Assembly (NCBI GenBank): GCA_018646675.1 | Contig: JABGUH010000035.1 | Location: 1-33,539, forward strand | DNA from: Bdellovibrionales bacterium | GTDB taxonomy: Bacteria; Bdellovibrionota; Bacteriovoracia; Bacteriovoracales; Bacteriovoracaceae | Direction of reading: 5' to 3' | DNA length: 33,539 nt | In this document: one piece after another, positions 1 to 8,437 of the stretch | Layout of the letters: each line of letters begins with the position of its first letter | Position numbering within the stretch: position 1 is the first letter of the stretch | Program-made: the position numbers and the translations under genes | Notes under the pieces: model-generated | What the model saw: the letters and a program-made list of their open reading frames with translations, nothing else | Told to the model about the DNA's origin: nothing | Databases searched by the model: none

Positions 1-169
1 AAGCAGCTCCAGAAGCGGGCTTACGGATATAGGAATTTTAATCACTACCGGTTGAAAGTTCTAAATGTCTGTTGTTAGGGGTTGAGTGCGGTGCAGTCCA
101 CCATTAAGGGAGTAGAACCCAATCTCTCCGGCATCAAAACCGAACTCTGGGTGGGTGGTCCGGGCGGAA

Positions 170-252
170 TGGTTTCGGGCTCCTGCCCTCAAGGCTACGC
201 CCGCCTCCTTACAGTCGGCGCCCAAAAAGTCTCCTGACTTTTTGTCAAACCA
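170..252. other. Possible structured RNA element with two matching tetraloops
   Basis: On the plus strand TGGTTT (170-175) can pair with AAACCA (247-252), enclosing at least two hairpins. One is CAAAAAGTC (223-231) / GACTTTTTG (236-244), a perfect 9-bp stem. The other is GGGC (177-180) / GCCC (185-188). Both have the same loop, TCCT, which reads AGGA on the minus strand. A loop of UCCU could mask a ribosome binding site; a loop of AGGA is the kind of site CsrA-type proteins bind. Transcription, strand and function are unknown. This is a fold seen by eye, without a covariation test. Confidence 0.3.
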
Positions 253-321
253 CCGACAGTGCCATCCAGACAGCCTCCACTCCAATTAAGCCGCAAGGGA
301 CTAGAAATTTCGGCTTTAAAA

Positions 322-356
322 CAAAAAAAGCCATCTTGAAAAGATGGCTTTTTTTT
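322..356 (-). terminator. Rho-independent terminator after tRNA-Phe (can work both ways)
   Basis: AGCCATCTT (329-337) pairs perfectly with AAGATGGCT (341-349) around a 3-base loop. An A-run precedes the stem (323-329) and a T-run follows it (349-356), so the stem extends and has a U-tract in either direction. It lies 8 bases past the 3' end of the minus-strand tRNA gene, which is its natural client. Confidence 0.85.
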
Positions 357-363
357 AAATAAG

Positions 364-439
364 TGGTGCCCTCGGGCGGAATCGAACCACCGACACAGGG
401 ATTTTCAGTCCCTTGCTCTACCGACTGAGCTACAAGGGC
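364..439 (-). tRNA. tRNA-Phe (GAA anticodon)
   Basis: The minus strand reads as a complete 76-nt cloverleaf. The acceptor stem GCCCTTG pairs with CGAGGGC (one T-G pair), followed by discriminator A and a genome-encoded CCA at 366-364. The D arm has the usual AGTCGGTAGA loop. The anticodon loop CTGAAAA carries GAA (complement of 404-406), and the T arm is GGTGG-TTCGATT-CCGCC. GAA decodes both phenylalanine codons. A strong terminator follows directly, so it looks like a single-tRNA transcript, or the end of one. Confidence 0.97.
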
Positions 440-480
440 ATAGGGTCACCTAATTAGGGGATAAAGTACGGTATTCGCTC

Positions 481-1437
481 TTATTCGTCAACTTGGATTA
501 GGTTTTTCAACACACCGAGTCGTCCAACCCTCTCCAATGAGGTTTGAGCAAAGATGCGTCTAAATCGACGATTACTCATTGTTTGTAGCTCCGCCACCAC
601 TTCACTAACTGGACGCTGAAAAAAGAAATTGTGCAAAGTTTGGTTTTCTGGCCCAGGTAATTTATCTTTGGGGTCCGTGGTCTCTGTTCGATTCCAAGGA
701 CAAGCGAGCTGACAGAGATCACACCCATAAAGAAACTCCCCCTTGACCAAACCGTCTGGCGGGTCCGCTTCGCTGAAAAGATGAGTTGTATAGTAGCTAA
801 TACAACGATTGGAGTTAATTGTTCGATCTGAATTAATTGCGTTGGTCGGACATGCATCAACACAGCGACGGCAGTGGCCACAGTGATCACGGTCAGATGT
901 TCTTATCCTCAAATCTAATTTTTGATCAAGCAGCAAGGAACCAATAATGGTAAAGCTACCCGCACGTCTTGAGATCAACATGGAGTTTTTACCAAAAAAA
1001 CCCAAACCTGCACGAAATGCCAGATCTCGCTCCATCAATGGGGCCGTATCGACACAGGCTCGATAATTAATGGTGGGATGGGTATTTTTTATCTGGAGAG
1101 CAATCTGATCTAACTGCTGCTTAATCGGAAAATGGTAATCTTCTCCACCAAAGCCAACCGCCATGGCGGAGATATTCAGCTTAGAGTGAGAAGTTTGCCA
1201 AAGTTTAGTGTAGTATGGAAAGAGAAAGACAAGAGCCGATTGTCCCCCCGCTAACAAGTGATCCGGAATTTGAGTGCGCAGTTCCAACCGATGATCCTGC
1301 ATATAGCTAATGGAAGCTGCATCACCACGGGCCACCCAAGTTTTTAAATGATCGATCGATTGTGGTTCAAGTAGCTCAGTGTATCCCCAATCAGCCACTC
1401 CCCAAGAGCTTAGTTGCTGAGGAGTAAAGGGAGTCAT
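481..1437 (-). CDS. queG: Epoxyqueuosine reductase QueG
   Basis: Predicted cobalamin-dependent iron-sulfur enzyme that reduces epoxyqueuosine to queuosine in the wobble position of tRNAs, the last step of the pathway. At 318 residues it matches the short form of the family, without the C-terminal HEAT-like extension of longer homologues. The catalytic aspartate region is CVDTAPLMERDLAFRAGLGF, with D130. Two ferredoxin-type clusters follow: C186, C189, C192, C196, then C212, C239, C242, C246, all eight cysteines present (motifs CGHCRRCVDACP and YGCDLCQLACPWN). It starts with ATG, but no clear ribosome binding site is visible. It lies 23 bases after the coiled-coil gene on the same strand and may be the last gene of that transcript. 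QueC, an early enzyme of the same pathway, is encoded at 26202-26891. Confidence 0.95.
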   Translation of the reverse strand: MTPFTPQQLSSWGVADWGYTELLEPQSIDHLKTWVARGDAASISYMQDHRLELRTQIPDHLLAGGQSALVFLFPYYTKLWQTSHSKLNISAMAVGFGGEDYHFPIKQQLDQIALQIKNTHPTINYRACVDTAPLMERDLAFRAGLGFFGKNSMLISRRAGSFTIIGSLLLDQKLDLRIRTSDRDHCGHCRRCVDACPTNAINSDRTINSNRCISYYTTHLFSEADPPDGLVKGEFLYGCDLCQLACPWNRTETTDPKDKLPGPENQTLHNFFFQRPVSEVVAELQTMSNRRFRRIFAQTSLERVGRLGVLKNLIQVDE

Positions 1438-1460
1438 AATCGGCTAGCGGAAATGAACAG

Positions 1461-3398
1461 TTACGCGTTGACTGCTCGACTATCCTTCATCTTCTCCATT
1501 GCCATTTTTAGCTTGTTGAAGCGGGTCTCATACTGATTTCGAAGGGCATCATTCTTAATTTCACTCTGCTCAACCAGCTTCAAGTACTCATCCCTGGCCA
1601 CTTGCAGCTTATTGCTCAATTTTTTGCGACCTTCTAAGTTCAACTGCTCAATTCTACTCTCGTAGTCACGAATGGTTTTGGCCATATCCTTATCATTTTT
1701 AGTTTTAAGCTTTAAGATCTGACGATCAAAAAAGCGTTTGGCTGACAATATCTGTTTCTGATTTGTCCGCTCGCGAGTACGCATAGTCCTTTGGGATGAG
1801 CGACTATTGGCCTTCGAACGCTCCAGTTCCATCTCCTTCTCACGCCTATAGTCCTTTACTGACTTATCCTCCAACCCCTTGATTCGAGTATCAAACAGTG
1901 CCTTCAGGCGGTTCAACTCCTGATTTTTTGTGAAAAGACGAGACTCATATCCATCAACGATCGTCTCCAGCTTTCTGGTATGATCCTCGTTTGAAAGACG
2001 CAAGCGCTCATGCAACTCTTTTTTATGCGCATCAATCATTTCCGATTTTTCATTAGTATAATCATCTCTCATACCATTCGTCAGTGACCTGTTCGTTTCA
2101 GACAGATCAATTATCTTCTCACTGAACTTTCTACGCTGAGTTGCTAATAGATCTTTGCGGTAATCTTGCTCTGTGGAGAGATGGTTATCAAAGGAGCGCT
2201 GTTGCTGCTCAATTTCATCTGACAGATATTTTTCAACCTTATTACGAGACGACTTAATATCACCTATACGCTTATTCGCAGTTAGGTTGACACGCATCTC
2301 ATTTTCCATGCGTTTTTTACTATTATAGACATTGCGATCTTGCATGGTCTCTTTAAATTTCTCGCTTAAGTTATCTTTCTGATGGAGAGATGCCTTGATC
2401 TCTTCTTCCAAGTCCAATTTAAGATTTTTTAATTTTGATTCATAGGAGTTTCGCATCCGCTCATTACGCAAACGCTCAGTAACCCCGAGATCATTAGCGT
2501 GTGCCATCGCCAGAGCTTTACGATTCAACTTATTCATTCGTTTAGCAAATCCCTTCTTTAAGTTCTCCTCACTCTCCTTATGAAGTGCTGTCGACCGGTC
2601 ACTCTCCACTCGATTAACCAGGTGAATATTATTCTCTCTTTTGGCAAAACTATCTAACATGGTGGCATTTTCCGCCTGATTATTGCGAATACTCTTATCT
2701 CGTGCCGCCTGCCTATGATCTTTTAATCCTTGAATCTCCTGATTGTAGGTATTGCGCATTCCATCAATTTCTTTATTGAATTTCTCTCGGGAGGTGATAT
2801 CACGTTTTCTCATCTCATGGGCCAGACGCGTCTCACGCTCAATATTATCTTTCTTTATTTGATACTTCTCTTTACTAAATCCCTCCCGGGACTCCTCCAT
2901 ATTTTGATGGGACTTCTTACTAATACGTTCAATGTCATTTTCAAACTGTTTTTTACTACGCATATTCTGATCGGTAAGCCTCGTCTCTAAACGATCATTA
3001 ATATTTTTATGATTTAACTCTCGCTCCTGCCGGGATCGACGGTAGGAATTCTTTACGTTTCGCAACTCTTTAGACAGTCGATCATTTTCAATCCGACGCT
3101 GGCGCTCAAAACCATCTCTTTGACGAGCTATCTCAGTTTTAAAGGTCTTCACCTTTCCCTCAATAGCTTCCTTGGTATCACCATCGTAGCGTTTCAAACG
3201 ACTGTTATTCTCTTTTACCATCTTATCCATTCGTTCTTGGTAAATCTCATTTTGTTGCTTAGTGCGATGGTCGTGAGACTCTTTGACACTTTTCTGTTCA
3301 GCTTTAAAGCCTTTGCGCATCTCACTTTGAATCTCGCGCTGCTCTTCCTTGATTTGACCAATTCGATTATTCATATCTACGACATTCATTATATCCAT
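1461..3398 (-). CDS. Large basic coiled-coil protein of unknown function
   Basis: I do not recognise this gene. The 645-residue product is almost wholly charged or polar (K, R, E, D, Q, N) with leucine and methionine at heptad-like spacing. It has very few prolines, no cysteine, no signal peptide and no membrane segment. This suggests one long continuous coiled coil, strongly rich in lysine and arginine, probably cytosolic. The first ATG is at 3398. A second ATG three codons in (3389) has AGGA about 8 bases upstream and may be the true start. It follows the ABC genes by 84 bases; that gap holds a small hairpin (CCTTCA 3449-3454 / TGAAGG 3461-3466) without a U-tract in the reading direction, so read-through is likely. 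A scaffold or nucleic-acid/membrane-associated filament role is possible, but nothing shows it directly. Confidence 0.8.
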   Translation of the reverse strand: MDIMNVVDMNNRIGQIKEEQREIQSEMRKGFKAEQKSVKESHDHRTKQQNEIYQERMDKMVKENNSRLKRYDGDTKEAIEGKVKTFKTEIARQRDGFERQRRIENDRLSKELRNVKNSYRRSRQERELNHKNINDRLETRLTDQNMRSKKQFENDIERISKKSHQNMEESREGFSKEKYQIKKDNIERETRLAHEMRKRDITSREKFNKEIDGMRNTYNQEIQGLKDHRQAARDKSIRNNQAENATMLDSFAKRENNIHLVNRVESDRSTALHKESEENLKKGFAKRMNKLNRKALAMAHANDLGVTERLRNERMRNSYESKLKNLKLDLEEEIKASLHQKDNLSEKFKETMQDRNVYNSKKRMENEMRVNLTANKRIGDIKSSRNKVEKYLSDEIEQQQRSFDNHLSTEQDYRKDLLATQRRKFSEKIIDLSETNRSLTNGMRDDYTNEKSEMIDAHKKELHERLRLSNEDHTRKLETIVDGYESRLFTKNQELNRLKALFDTRIKGLEDKSVKDYRREKEMELERSKANSRSSQRTMRTRERTNQKQILSAKRFFDRQILKLKTKNDKDMAKTIRDYESRIEQLNLEGRKKLSNKLQVARDEYLKLVEQSEIKNDALRNQYETRFNKLKMAMEKMKDSRAVNA

Positions 3399-3482
3399 CC
3401 TAGGAACATATGTAGTCCAATCCTTTTACTATTCTACCTTTTTTACTACCTTCAGGGGAGTGAAGGAAAGATTTTCCGACTA

Positions 3483-5261
3483 CTAATGTCTAGTGATACT
3501 ATCGACCAATTCTTTATAGGTTATAGATTGATCCAGCAACACCTGATGAGTCCCTTTCGCTTTGATAACCCCTTGATCTATGACAACGACCTGATCCGCC
3601 TCAAAAATAGTCTCCAAACGGTGTGCCACCGTAAAGATCAGGGCATTTTTTTGAATGATTTTGATTACTTCACGTAGTGCCTGCTCCAATTCAGAATCCA
3701 TTCCTGACGAGATTTCATCAAATAGAACAATAGTTTTCTTTAGATAACAGGAACGAATAGCACTAAGCAGTTGCTTCTGACCAAAGGAGAGTAGATTGGT
3801 CTGAATTCGATCCTCCGGCATAATACCCCACTGAATTAGGTGGGGTATTTTTCTTCGTACCCAGTCCCAAAAAACAGCAAAGTCCTCCGGTACTATCTCT
3901 TGAAGAGTAATATTGAACGCCAAGGTCTCAGAGAAGATGTGAGAGTCTTGTGAGACAATCCCAACCTGTTCACGATAGCGAAAGATCTGCTGACGCTCTC
4001 CCCCCACTACTGATAGCACCTCATTTTTATCAGATGAAAAAAGCGATATACGAGTAGTGTCAGATAGAATGTTGGCGGCAAGAATATTTAATAGTGTCGA
4101 CTTGCCTCCACCGGACGCCCCAACAATTCCAATCATCTCACCTCGCGCCGCCTGAAGACTAATGTCACATAAGGAAAATGGGGTGAAATTAGCATCTGGC
4201 TTCCCCTCTCTTTTTTGATATTCAAATCGCTCGATCTCAATCTCCATGTAATCAAACTCTAACGGAACAATTCTTTCAATCAAAGGTGAACTCACTCCAC
4301 GATCAAGATCCTCCACAAATTCAGTGATACGCTCCATTCCTGTAATTGCCCTTTGAATATTAGCAATTTTTCCTGCGATGTTTTTTATTGGCCCGATTGA
4401 TCTTTGAATGAGATCGATTACAGCAAAAATTATCGCCGCCTGAACAACTCCAGAATAGGGAAAAAGCACGACGATCACGACTAAAAGCAGCGGATAGAGT
4501 GACTCTACCACTGAGTAGTAACCCGAATCCCAAACATTAGCACGAATCTGATGATAGAAAAAATCATTGAATGATTTTCTTCCGCTCCTAGATGCATATG
4601 ATTGATGCAGATTGTAGTAGCTATCTGACATTCCCCCAATAACATTCGCTACCGTCTGTGACACCACTCCTCTGGCGGCACGAACTTTGTGAAAAATAAT
4701 TCGCATATAGCGACTAACAAAAAGTAGCACCAACACCAGCAGCACCTCCAATCCACCGAGTGTGACCCCAAAGAATAGATTAAGAGAGAAAAAACTGGCC
4801 ATTGATGCACAGATGAAAAAGATATCGATAAATATCCCGAAGCTTCCGGATGTTAGTAACTCACGAAAGCTCTCAGTATCACTCATAAGCCTGGCCATCA
4901 CCTCACCCTGGGGATACTTATCGCGATCAAAGCTATTGTCGATTGCAATCTCATAGCTAAGTAACCACTTGCGATAGCAATGGTAACGAACATGATCAAC
5001 CATTAGCTGAATTAGCTTATTGCTGGTTAACTGAAAGATGGTGCGATTTATATAGGTAGCAATAAAAAGATAAAGTAGGTTCCACATTGACTGGTAAAAA
5101 CTTTTCTCTACACTATAGTTCTGAGACAGCTCCGCAATAAATCTCGGAGTTAATGCCCCCATGATTGATGAAATAACCAAACATAGTGCCAGCAACAAGA
5201 AAAGTTGCTTTGCTCCCCGAAAAGCAAAAAAATTATGCCATCTGATGTTTGAAATATTCAT
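3483..5261 (-). CDS. ABC exporter half-transporter with the intact ATPase motifs
   Basis: 592 residues: an N-terminal six-helix exporter membrane domain (about 18-310) and a C-terminal nucleotide-binding domain (about 335-592). The ATPase motifs are Walker A GASGGGKS (381-388), Q-loop Q438, signature LSFGQ (491-495, where LSGGQ is usual), Walker B IVLFDE with catalytic E516, and H-loop H547. It overlaps the 3' end of the upstream ABC gene by 29 bases, so the two are translationally linked and very likely form a heterodimer. In such pairs the active site combines this subunit's Walker motifs with the partner's signature. The altered signature here would face the partner's defective Walker B. 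The substrate cannot be told from sequence; lipid, peptide or drug export are all possible. Confidence 0.9.
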   Translation of the reverse strand: MNISNIRWHNFFAFRGAKQLFLLLALCLVISSIMGALTPRFIAELSQNYSVEKSFYQSMWNLLYLFIATYINRTIFQLTSNKLIQLMVDHVRYHCYRKWLLSYEIAIDNSFDRDKYPQGEVMARLMSDTESFRELLTSGSFGIFIDIFFICASMASFFSLNLFFGVTLGGLEVLLVLVLLFVSRYMRIIFHKVRAARGVVSQTVANVIGGMSDSYYNLHQSYASRSGRKSFNDFFYHQIRANVWDSGYYSVVESLYPLLLVVIVVLFPYSGVVQAAIIFAVIDLIQRSIGPIKNIAGKIANIQRAITGMERITEFVEDLDRGVSSPLIERIVPLEFDYMEIEIERFEYQKREGKPDANFTPFSLCDISLQAARGEMIGIVGASGGGKSTLLNILAANILSDTTRISLFSSDKNEVLSVVGGERQQIFRYREQVGIVSQDSHIFSETLAFNITLQEIVPEDFAVFWDWVRRKIPHLIQWGIMPEDRIQTNLLSFGQKQLLSAIRSCYLKKTIVLFDEISSGMDSELEQALREVIKIIQKNALIFTVAHRLETIFEADQVVVIDQGVIKAKGTHQVLLDQSITYKELVDSITRH

Positions 5262-6921
5262 GACTCTTACTTTGTTGATTACTAATTAATGTTTGGGCGT
5301 CGCCACTATCCACTACGCCTACTCCCTTTTCAATATAGATTAAGTGATCACAAAAACGCACTGTGGTTAATCGATGAGAAGATACAATTACTGTCACCCC
5401 TTTTAGCAGATCAAGCTTACGCAAACGATCCCCCACTCTGCGCTCTAGAACTACATCAATTGAAGAGAAGGGGTCATCCCAAATTACTATTTTTGCACCA
5501 GAAATCAGACTACGAATTACCCCTACTCTTTTGGCTTGCCCACCTGAAATTCGTTTACCATTCTCTCCCACCATTAGCTGTAGCACCTGGTCTACAGATG
5601 GAGCTAAAACCGAGAGTTCAAAAAGCACTATCAACTCTTTGATCAACTCCATTTTAGTTTGGTCAACCTTCTGGCCAAGAACAATGTTATTTAACAAGGT
5701 GTCATTATAGATATATGGAGTTGCTGATACCCAGGAAATGGGCACACCACGTAGCTTATAAAGCTCTGCTAATTGCATTAGTAGATGTGTTTTTCCACAT
5801 CCAGTCTTGCCCACCAGTACACTCCACTCTCCTGATGGAATTTGCAGTGAGATCTCATCTTCCCAAAATTCAAGTTGATAGTGTTCCTGATTCAGATCTG
5901 GATTGGTCTGCATAATTCTCTCTTCATCTGGATGCTGACGATTGAGAGCAACTACTAGATTTTGTATCCGTTGCCAGGCAGCAAGAGAGCGTGAAAAGAC
6001 TACACCAATCCAAGATAGATAGGTAAGAGGTTCGAGAAAAAGAAAGATGAATCCAGAAAAAAGAATGAGCGCCCCAACTCCCAAATTGTGTTGATAAATA
6101 ACCTGCGCACCCCATAAGAGTGAAAGTCCAACTCCCAACGGAATAAGAGGCATCGAGTATGAGACTCCGATTCCGGCTCGATAGGTATACCAAAGCTCCT
6201 GCTGGGAGTAACTACGAAATAGTGAGATAAAAGGAATCTCTGCATGATAGTTTTTTATCGTACTTTTCCCTGCATAAGACTCCATAATAAAATTTTGTAC
6301 TTCGCCCTGCATATCTTGATTTTTGCGGTAGTAGTAACGATTACGGCTAACAATTACAGTAAAAAGTGTAACGGCAATAAACATTGGAGATAGAGGCAGA
6401 ATAAGTGCTGCATGGTAGGAGAACATCCGCGGTAAAAGTACCATCAGGGCAACAATAACATTTCCAACCTGCAATAGCGCAAAGCCAACCAAGGTACGAA
6501 TATTTTCGAAATCATTGTAAACTATCTGATAAAGTTGGCCGGCGGGATATTCAAGATATCGACGGGGGGTACTACTCTCAATTCGTAGTAGCATCTCGGT
6601 TCTTAACTCACGCTGGAGCACCCTGGCAGGATAAAAAAAGAGTAAACGTGAAAATGTCCGAAAAAAGACAATTCCCAAAGCTAGCCAGAAGAATTTGCTC
6701 AACTCAATCGGGCCATTCGCACTGCCAACCAGATCTACTAATTCTTTGGCATAAAAAGGAAGCGAACTCTGAATGTACTGGGTAACAACAAGCGCAACCA
6801 GCGCCCCTAGATAATAGTACCAAAACTCTGCAAACTGCCTTATAACAAGCTGCAACAGCCCACGATCCAAACGCGCCTTAACCTTAACCGGAGGTATTAG
6901 AGTTGTAGAGGTGCACTTCAC
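5233..6921 (-). CDS. ABC exporter half-transporter with a degenerate ATPase site
   Basis: 562 residues; exporter-type membrane domain (about 30-315), then a nucleotide-binding domain. Walker A GKTGCGKT (371-378), signature ISGGQ (458-462) and H516 are normal. The catalytic glutamate after Walker B is replaced by aspartate (WDDP, D483), and the Q-loop glutamine is missing (VSATPY around 398-403). This is the pattern of the non-hydrolysing half in heterodimeric exporters such as TM287/288. Translation probably begins at GTG 6921, 12 bases after the response regulator stop codon, with a weak AGGG upstream. The downstream partner overlaps by 29 bases. The upstream response regulator suggests the transporter belongs to a signal-controlled unit, but regulation by it is inference from position only. 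Confidence 0.9.
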   Translation of the reverse strand: MKCTSTTLIPPVKVKARLDRGLLQLVIRQFAEFWYYYLGALVALVVTQYIQSSLPFYAKELVDLVGSANGPIELSKFFWLALGIVFFRTFSRLLFFYPARVLQRELRTEMLLRIESSTPRRYLEYPAGQLYQIVYNDFENIRTLVGFALLQVGNVIVALMVLLPRMFSYHAALILPLSPMFIAVTLFTVIVSRNRYYYRKNQDMQGEVQNFIMESYAGKSTIKNYHAEIPFISLFRSYSQQELWYTYRAGIGVSYSMPLIPLGVGLSLLWGAQVIYQHNLGVGALILFSGFIFLFLEPLTYLSWIGVVFSRSLAAWQRIQNLVVALNRQHPDEERIMQTNPDLNQEHYQLEFWEDEISLQIPSGEWSVLVGKTGCGKTHLLMQLAELYKLRGVPISWVSATPYIYNDTLLNNIVLGQKVDQTKMELIKELIVLFELSVLAPSVDQVLQLMVGENGKRISGGQAKRVGVIRSLISGAKIVIWDDPFSSIDVVLERRVGDRLRKLDLLKGVTVIVSSHRLTTVRFCDHLIYIEKGVGVVDSGDAQTLISNQQSKSHEYFKHQMA

Positions 6922-6933
6922 AATGATCTGGCC

Positions 6934-7410
6934 CTACTTACGCCCTAGCAGTTTGGTCATCTTCTCTTGTAGCGTTAGTAACGACACTGGCTTAAATAGC
7001 CACTCTGTTCGCTCACTCTCCTGTAAGGCGAGATCTTGACGGTAACTCTTATTGGCCGTCACATAGATAATCGGAACCAAAGAGCGGGTTAATTCCTGCA
7101 CCACCTTTCCAACAGTGAAGCCCCCCACGCTTGGCATCATGATATCAATCATCACAATATCCGGATTAAACTTAATAATCTCCTCCATCGTTCTAGTCTC
7201 ATCATGGAGGGACTTGACTGCCAATATTCCACATTTCTTAAGTAGAGCAGTCACCATCAAAGTAAACTCCTCCGAATCATCTACCAGCAATACCCTCTTA
7301 TTCTTTAGGTGGGACATCTCCTTTTCAGTTTGAGCATTTAATATCCCATCTCGAATAGATGATTTTCCCTCGATACTTTTAGTAAGCCAATCCTCTCTTT
7401 TTTTTCCCAT
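6934..7410 (-). CDS. Stand-alone response-regulator receiver protein
   Basis: 158 residues with one CheY-like receiver domain (about 37-157) and no output domain. The phosphorylation pocket is complete: acidic pair D44/D45, phospho-acceptor D89 (VMIDIMMP), T118 and K140 (LFKPV). A charged N-terminal extension of about 35 residues precedes it. I keep the first ATG (7410) because GAGG lies 9 bases upstream. The internal ATG at 7317, which would give a standard-length receiver, has AGGAG touching it with no spacer, so it is less likely. It heads the minus-strand group with the ABC exporter genes and is divergent from the cyclase operon (97 bases between starts). No histidine kinase is encoded in the window, so its partner is unknown. 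Confidence 0.92.
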   Translation of the reverse strand: MGKKREDWLTKSIEGKSSIRDGILNAQTEKEMSHLKNKRVLLVDDSEEFTLMVTALLKKCGILAVKSLHDETRTMEEIIKFNPDIVMIDIMMPSVGGFTVGKVVQELTRSLVPIIYVTANKSYRQDLALQESERTEWLFKPVSLLTLQEKMTKLLGRK

Positions 7411-7443
7411 CGATCAAACCTCAAAACGGTTAATTTTTCTCAC

Positions 7444-7472
7444 TTCATCACCTAACTCATTTAACATATAAT
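7444..7472 (+). promoter_or_regulatory. Weak candidate promoter for the HD-GYP-like/cyclase operon
   Basis: A perfect TATAAT at 7467-7472 is preceded, 17 bases upstream, by a poor -35 match TTCATC (7444-7449). A second TATAAT at 7489-7494 has no recognisable -35. The whole 97-base gap is AT-rich, so chance matches are likely. The divergent response-regulator gene must also start here. Confidence 0.3.
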
Positions 7473-7507
7473 GAGATACTAACACTAATATAATAGATGG
7501 GATATAT

Positions 7508-8437
7508 GTGAAAACCGAAAATAAATTTGTTCCAATTTATCTAAGTCAACTAATTCCTGACCACAATGCTCCATGTCCCATATTCATCATGTTTAAGGGC
7601 CGCTATATTCCAGCAATTCGAGAAGCTGAGGCGATCACAATTGAGTTTATGGCAAAAATGTTTCGCAACAAAAGCTATTTCTGTTATATCGGCCAGGAAG
7701 ACACCCCAAAATGGGAGGAGTGGTTTAGAATTAACCGTTTCAGCTACGAAGTAGATTTTAAAAATATTGCTGCTGATAGCGACCGTGGTAGCTCTAACAA
7801 AGCGCACTATATTAGTACCGCTTTAAAAAAGTTTACTTTGGCATCTACCCAGGGAGAGGAGATACTTCTCAAAAGGAAAACTGATAAACTGTTTCGCAGT
7901 AAAGTAAATGAAGCACTAATCAACTGGTATTTTAAATATCCCTTTGACAGTGTTATACTAAAACACTCATCTTTTGTTACCTACCTATTAACATCCTTCA
8001 TTACTTTTACTCCTGGCCTACTCAGTGATTCAGAAGCAAGTGATCTACTTACTGCCGCTGTCATTCACCAGCTAGGTGGTGACCCAGATGAATTTCTCAC
8101 GAAGGCATTCTATCAGGAAGGATTAGACTTCCTACAAAGAAAACAGATATCTCTACCACAAACCGTAATTGATCTGATTACAAATCAAAATGAGCTATAT
8201 AGTGGAAAAGGGAGACCGGGAGCGATGAAGGGAGATGAGATGCCTATCACCTTGAAAATCCTCTCTCTAGTTGACTCGTTTTGTCACTACCATGCTGTCT
8301 CAACTGAGCTAACCACAGGTTCCATTACGGATGGAACAATGAAATTACTAGCTGAACGCAAAGAGGATTTTGACCAAACCATTGTCGACTGTTTTCAACA
8401 ATTTCTAAGTAAGGTTACCATCAATATAAAAACATGA
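7508..8437 (+). CDS. HD-GYP-like protein lacking catalytic residues
   Basis: 309 residues. The C-terminal two thirds resemble an HD-GYP domain, the family that cleaves cyclic di-GMP, but the metal-binding and substrate motifs are eroded. Where HDIGK is expected there is HQLGG (187-191). Where the HHE...DGxGYP block is expected there is NQNELYSGKGRPG (226-238). The scaffold around it is family-like: the stretch after GYP, GAMKGDEMPITLKILSLVDS, follows the consensus closely. The N-terminal 120 residues are unassigned. I predict no phosphodiesterase activity; a c-di-GMP sensor or pure scaffold is possible. Translation starts at GTG 7508 with GGGA 5 bases upstream; the ATG at 7506 is out of frame. 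Its stop overlaps the next start (ATGA, 8434-8437), so it is coupled to the cyclase genes. Confidence 0.75.
   Translation: MKTENKFVPIYLSQLIPDHNAPCPIFIMFKGRYIPAIREAEAITIEFMAKMFRNKSYFCYIGQEDTPKWEEWFRINRFSYEVDFKNIAADSDRGSSNKAHYISTALKKFTLASTQGEEILLKRKTDKLFRSKVNEALINWYFKYPFDSVILKHSSFVTYLLTSFITFTPGLLSDSEASDLLTAAVIHQLGGDPDEFLTKAFYQEGLDFLQRKQISLPQTVIDLITNQNELYSGKGRPGAMKGDEMPITLKILSLVDSFCHYHAVSTELTTGSITDGTMKLLAERKEDFDQTIVDCFQQFLSKVTINIKT

Larger units (their letters stand above)
1..363. other. Non-coding stretch before tRNA-Phe, with hairpins
   Basis: I see no convincing gene here. A 74-codon reading frame runs on the minus strand from 285 to 61, but it has no recognisable domain and its sequence is shaped by GC-rich hairpins, so I do not call it. 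About 100-290 is visibly richer in G and C than the AT-rich genes around it. It contains the hairpins described separately at 170-252. The last part, 322-356, is a terminator serving the minus-strand tRNA. Confidence 0.5.

Noticed and set aside
61..285. 74-codon reading frame on the minus strand
   Set aside because: No known domain, overlaps the hairpin region, GC-driven frame without a recognisable ribosome binding site. Read as non-coding.
3449..3466. Hairpin CCTTCA/TGAAGG between the ABC gene and the coiled-coil gene as a terminator
   Set aside because: In the minus direction it is followed by purines, not by a U-run, so it is not a rho-independent terminator.
7489..7494. Second TATAAT as the cyclase-operon promoter
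   Set aside because: No -35 element at 16-18 bases, and transcription would begin almost on the GTG start; probably AT-rich chance.
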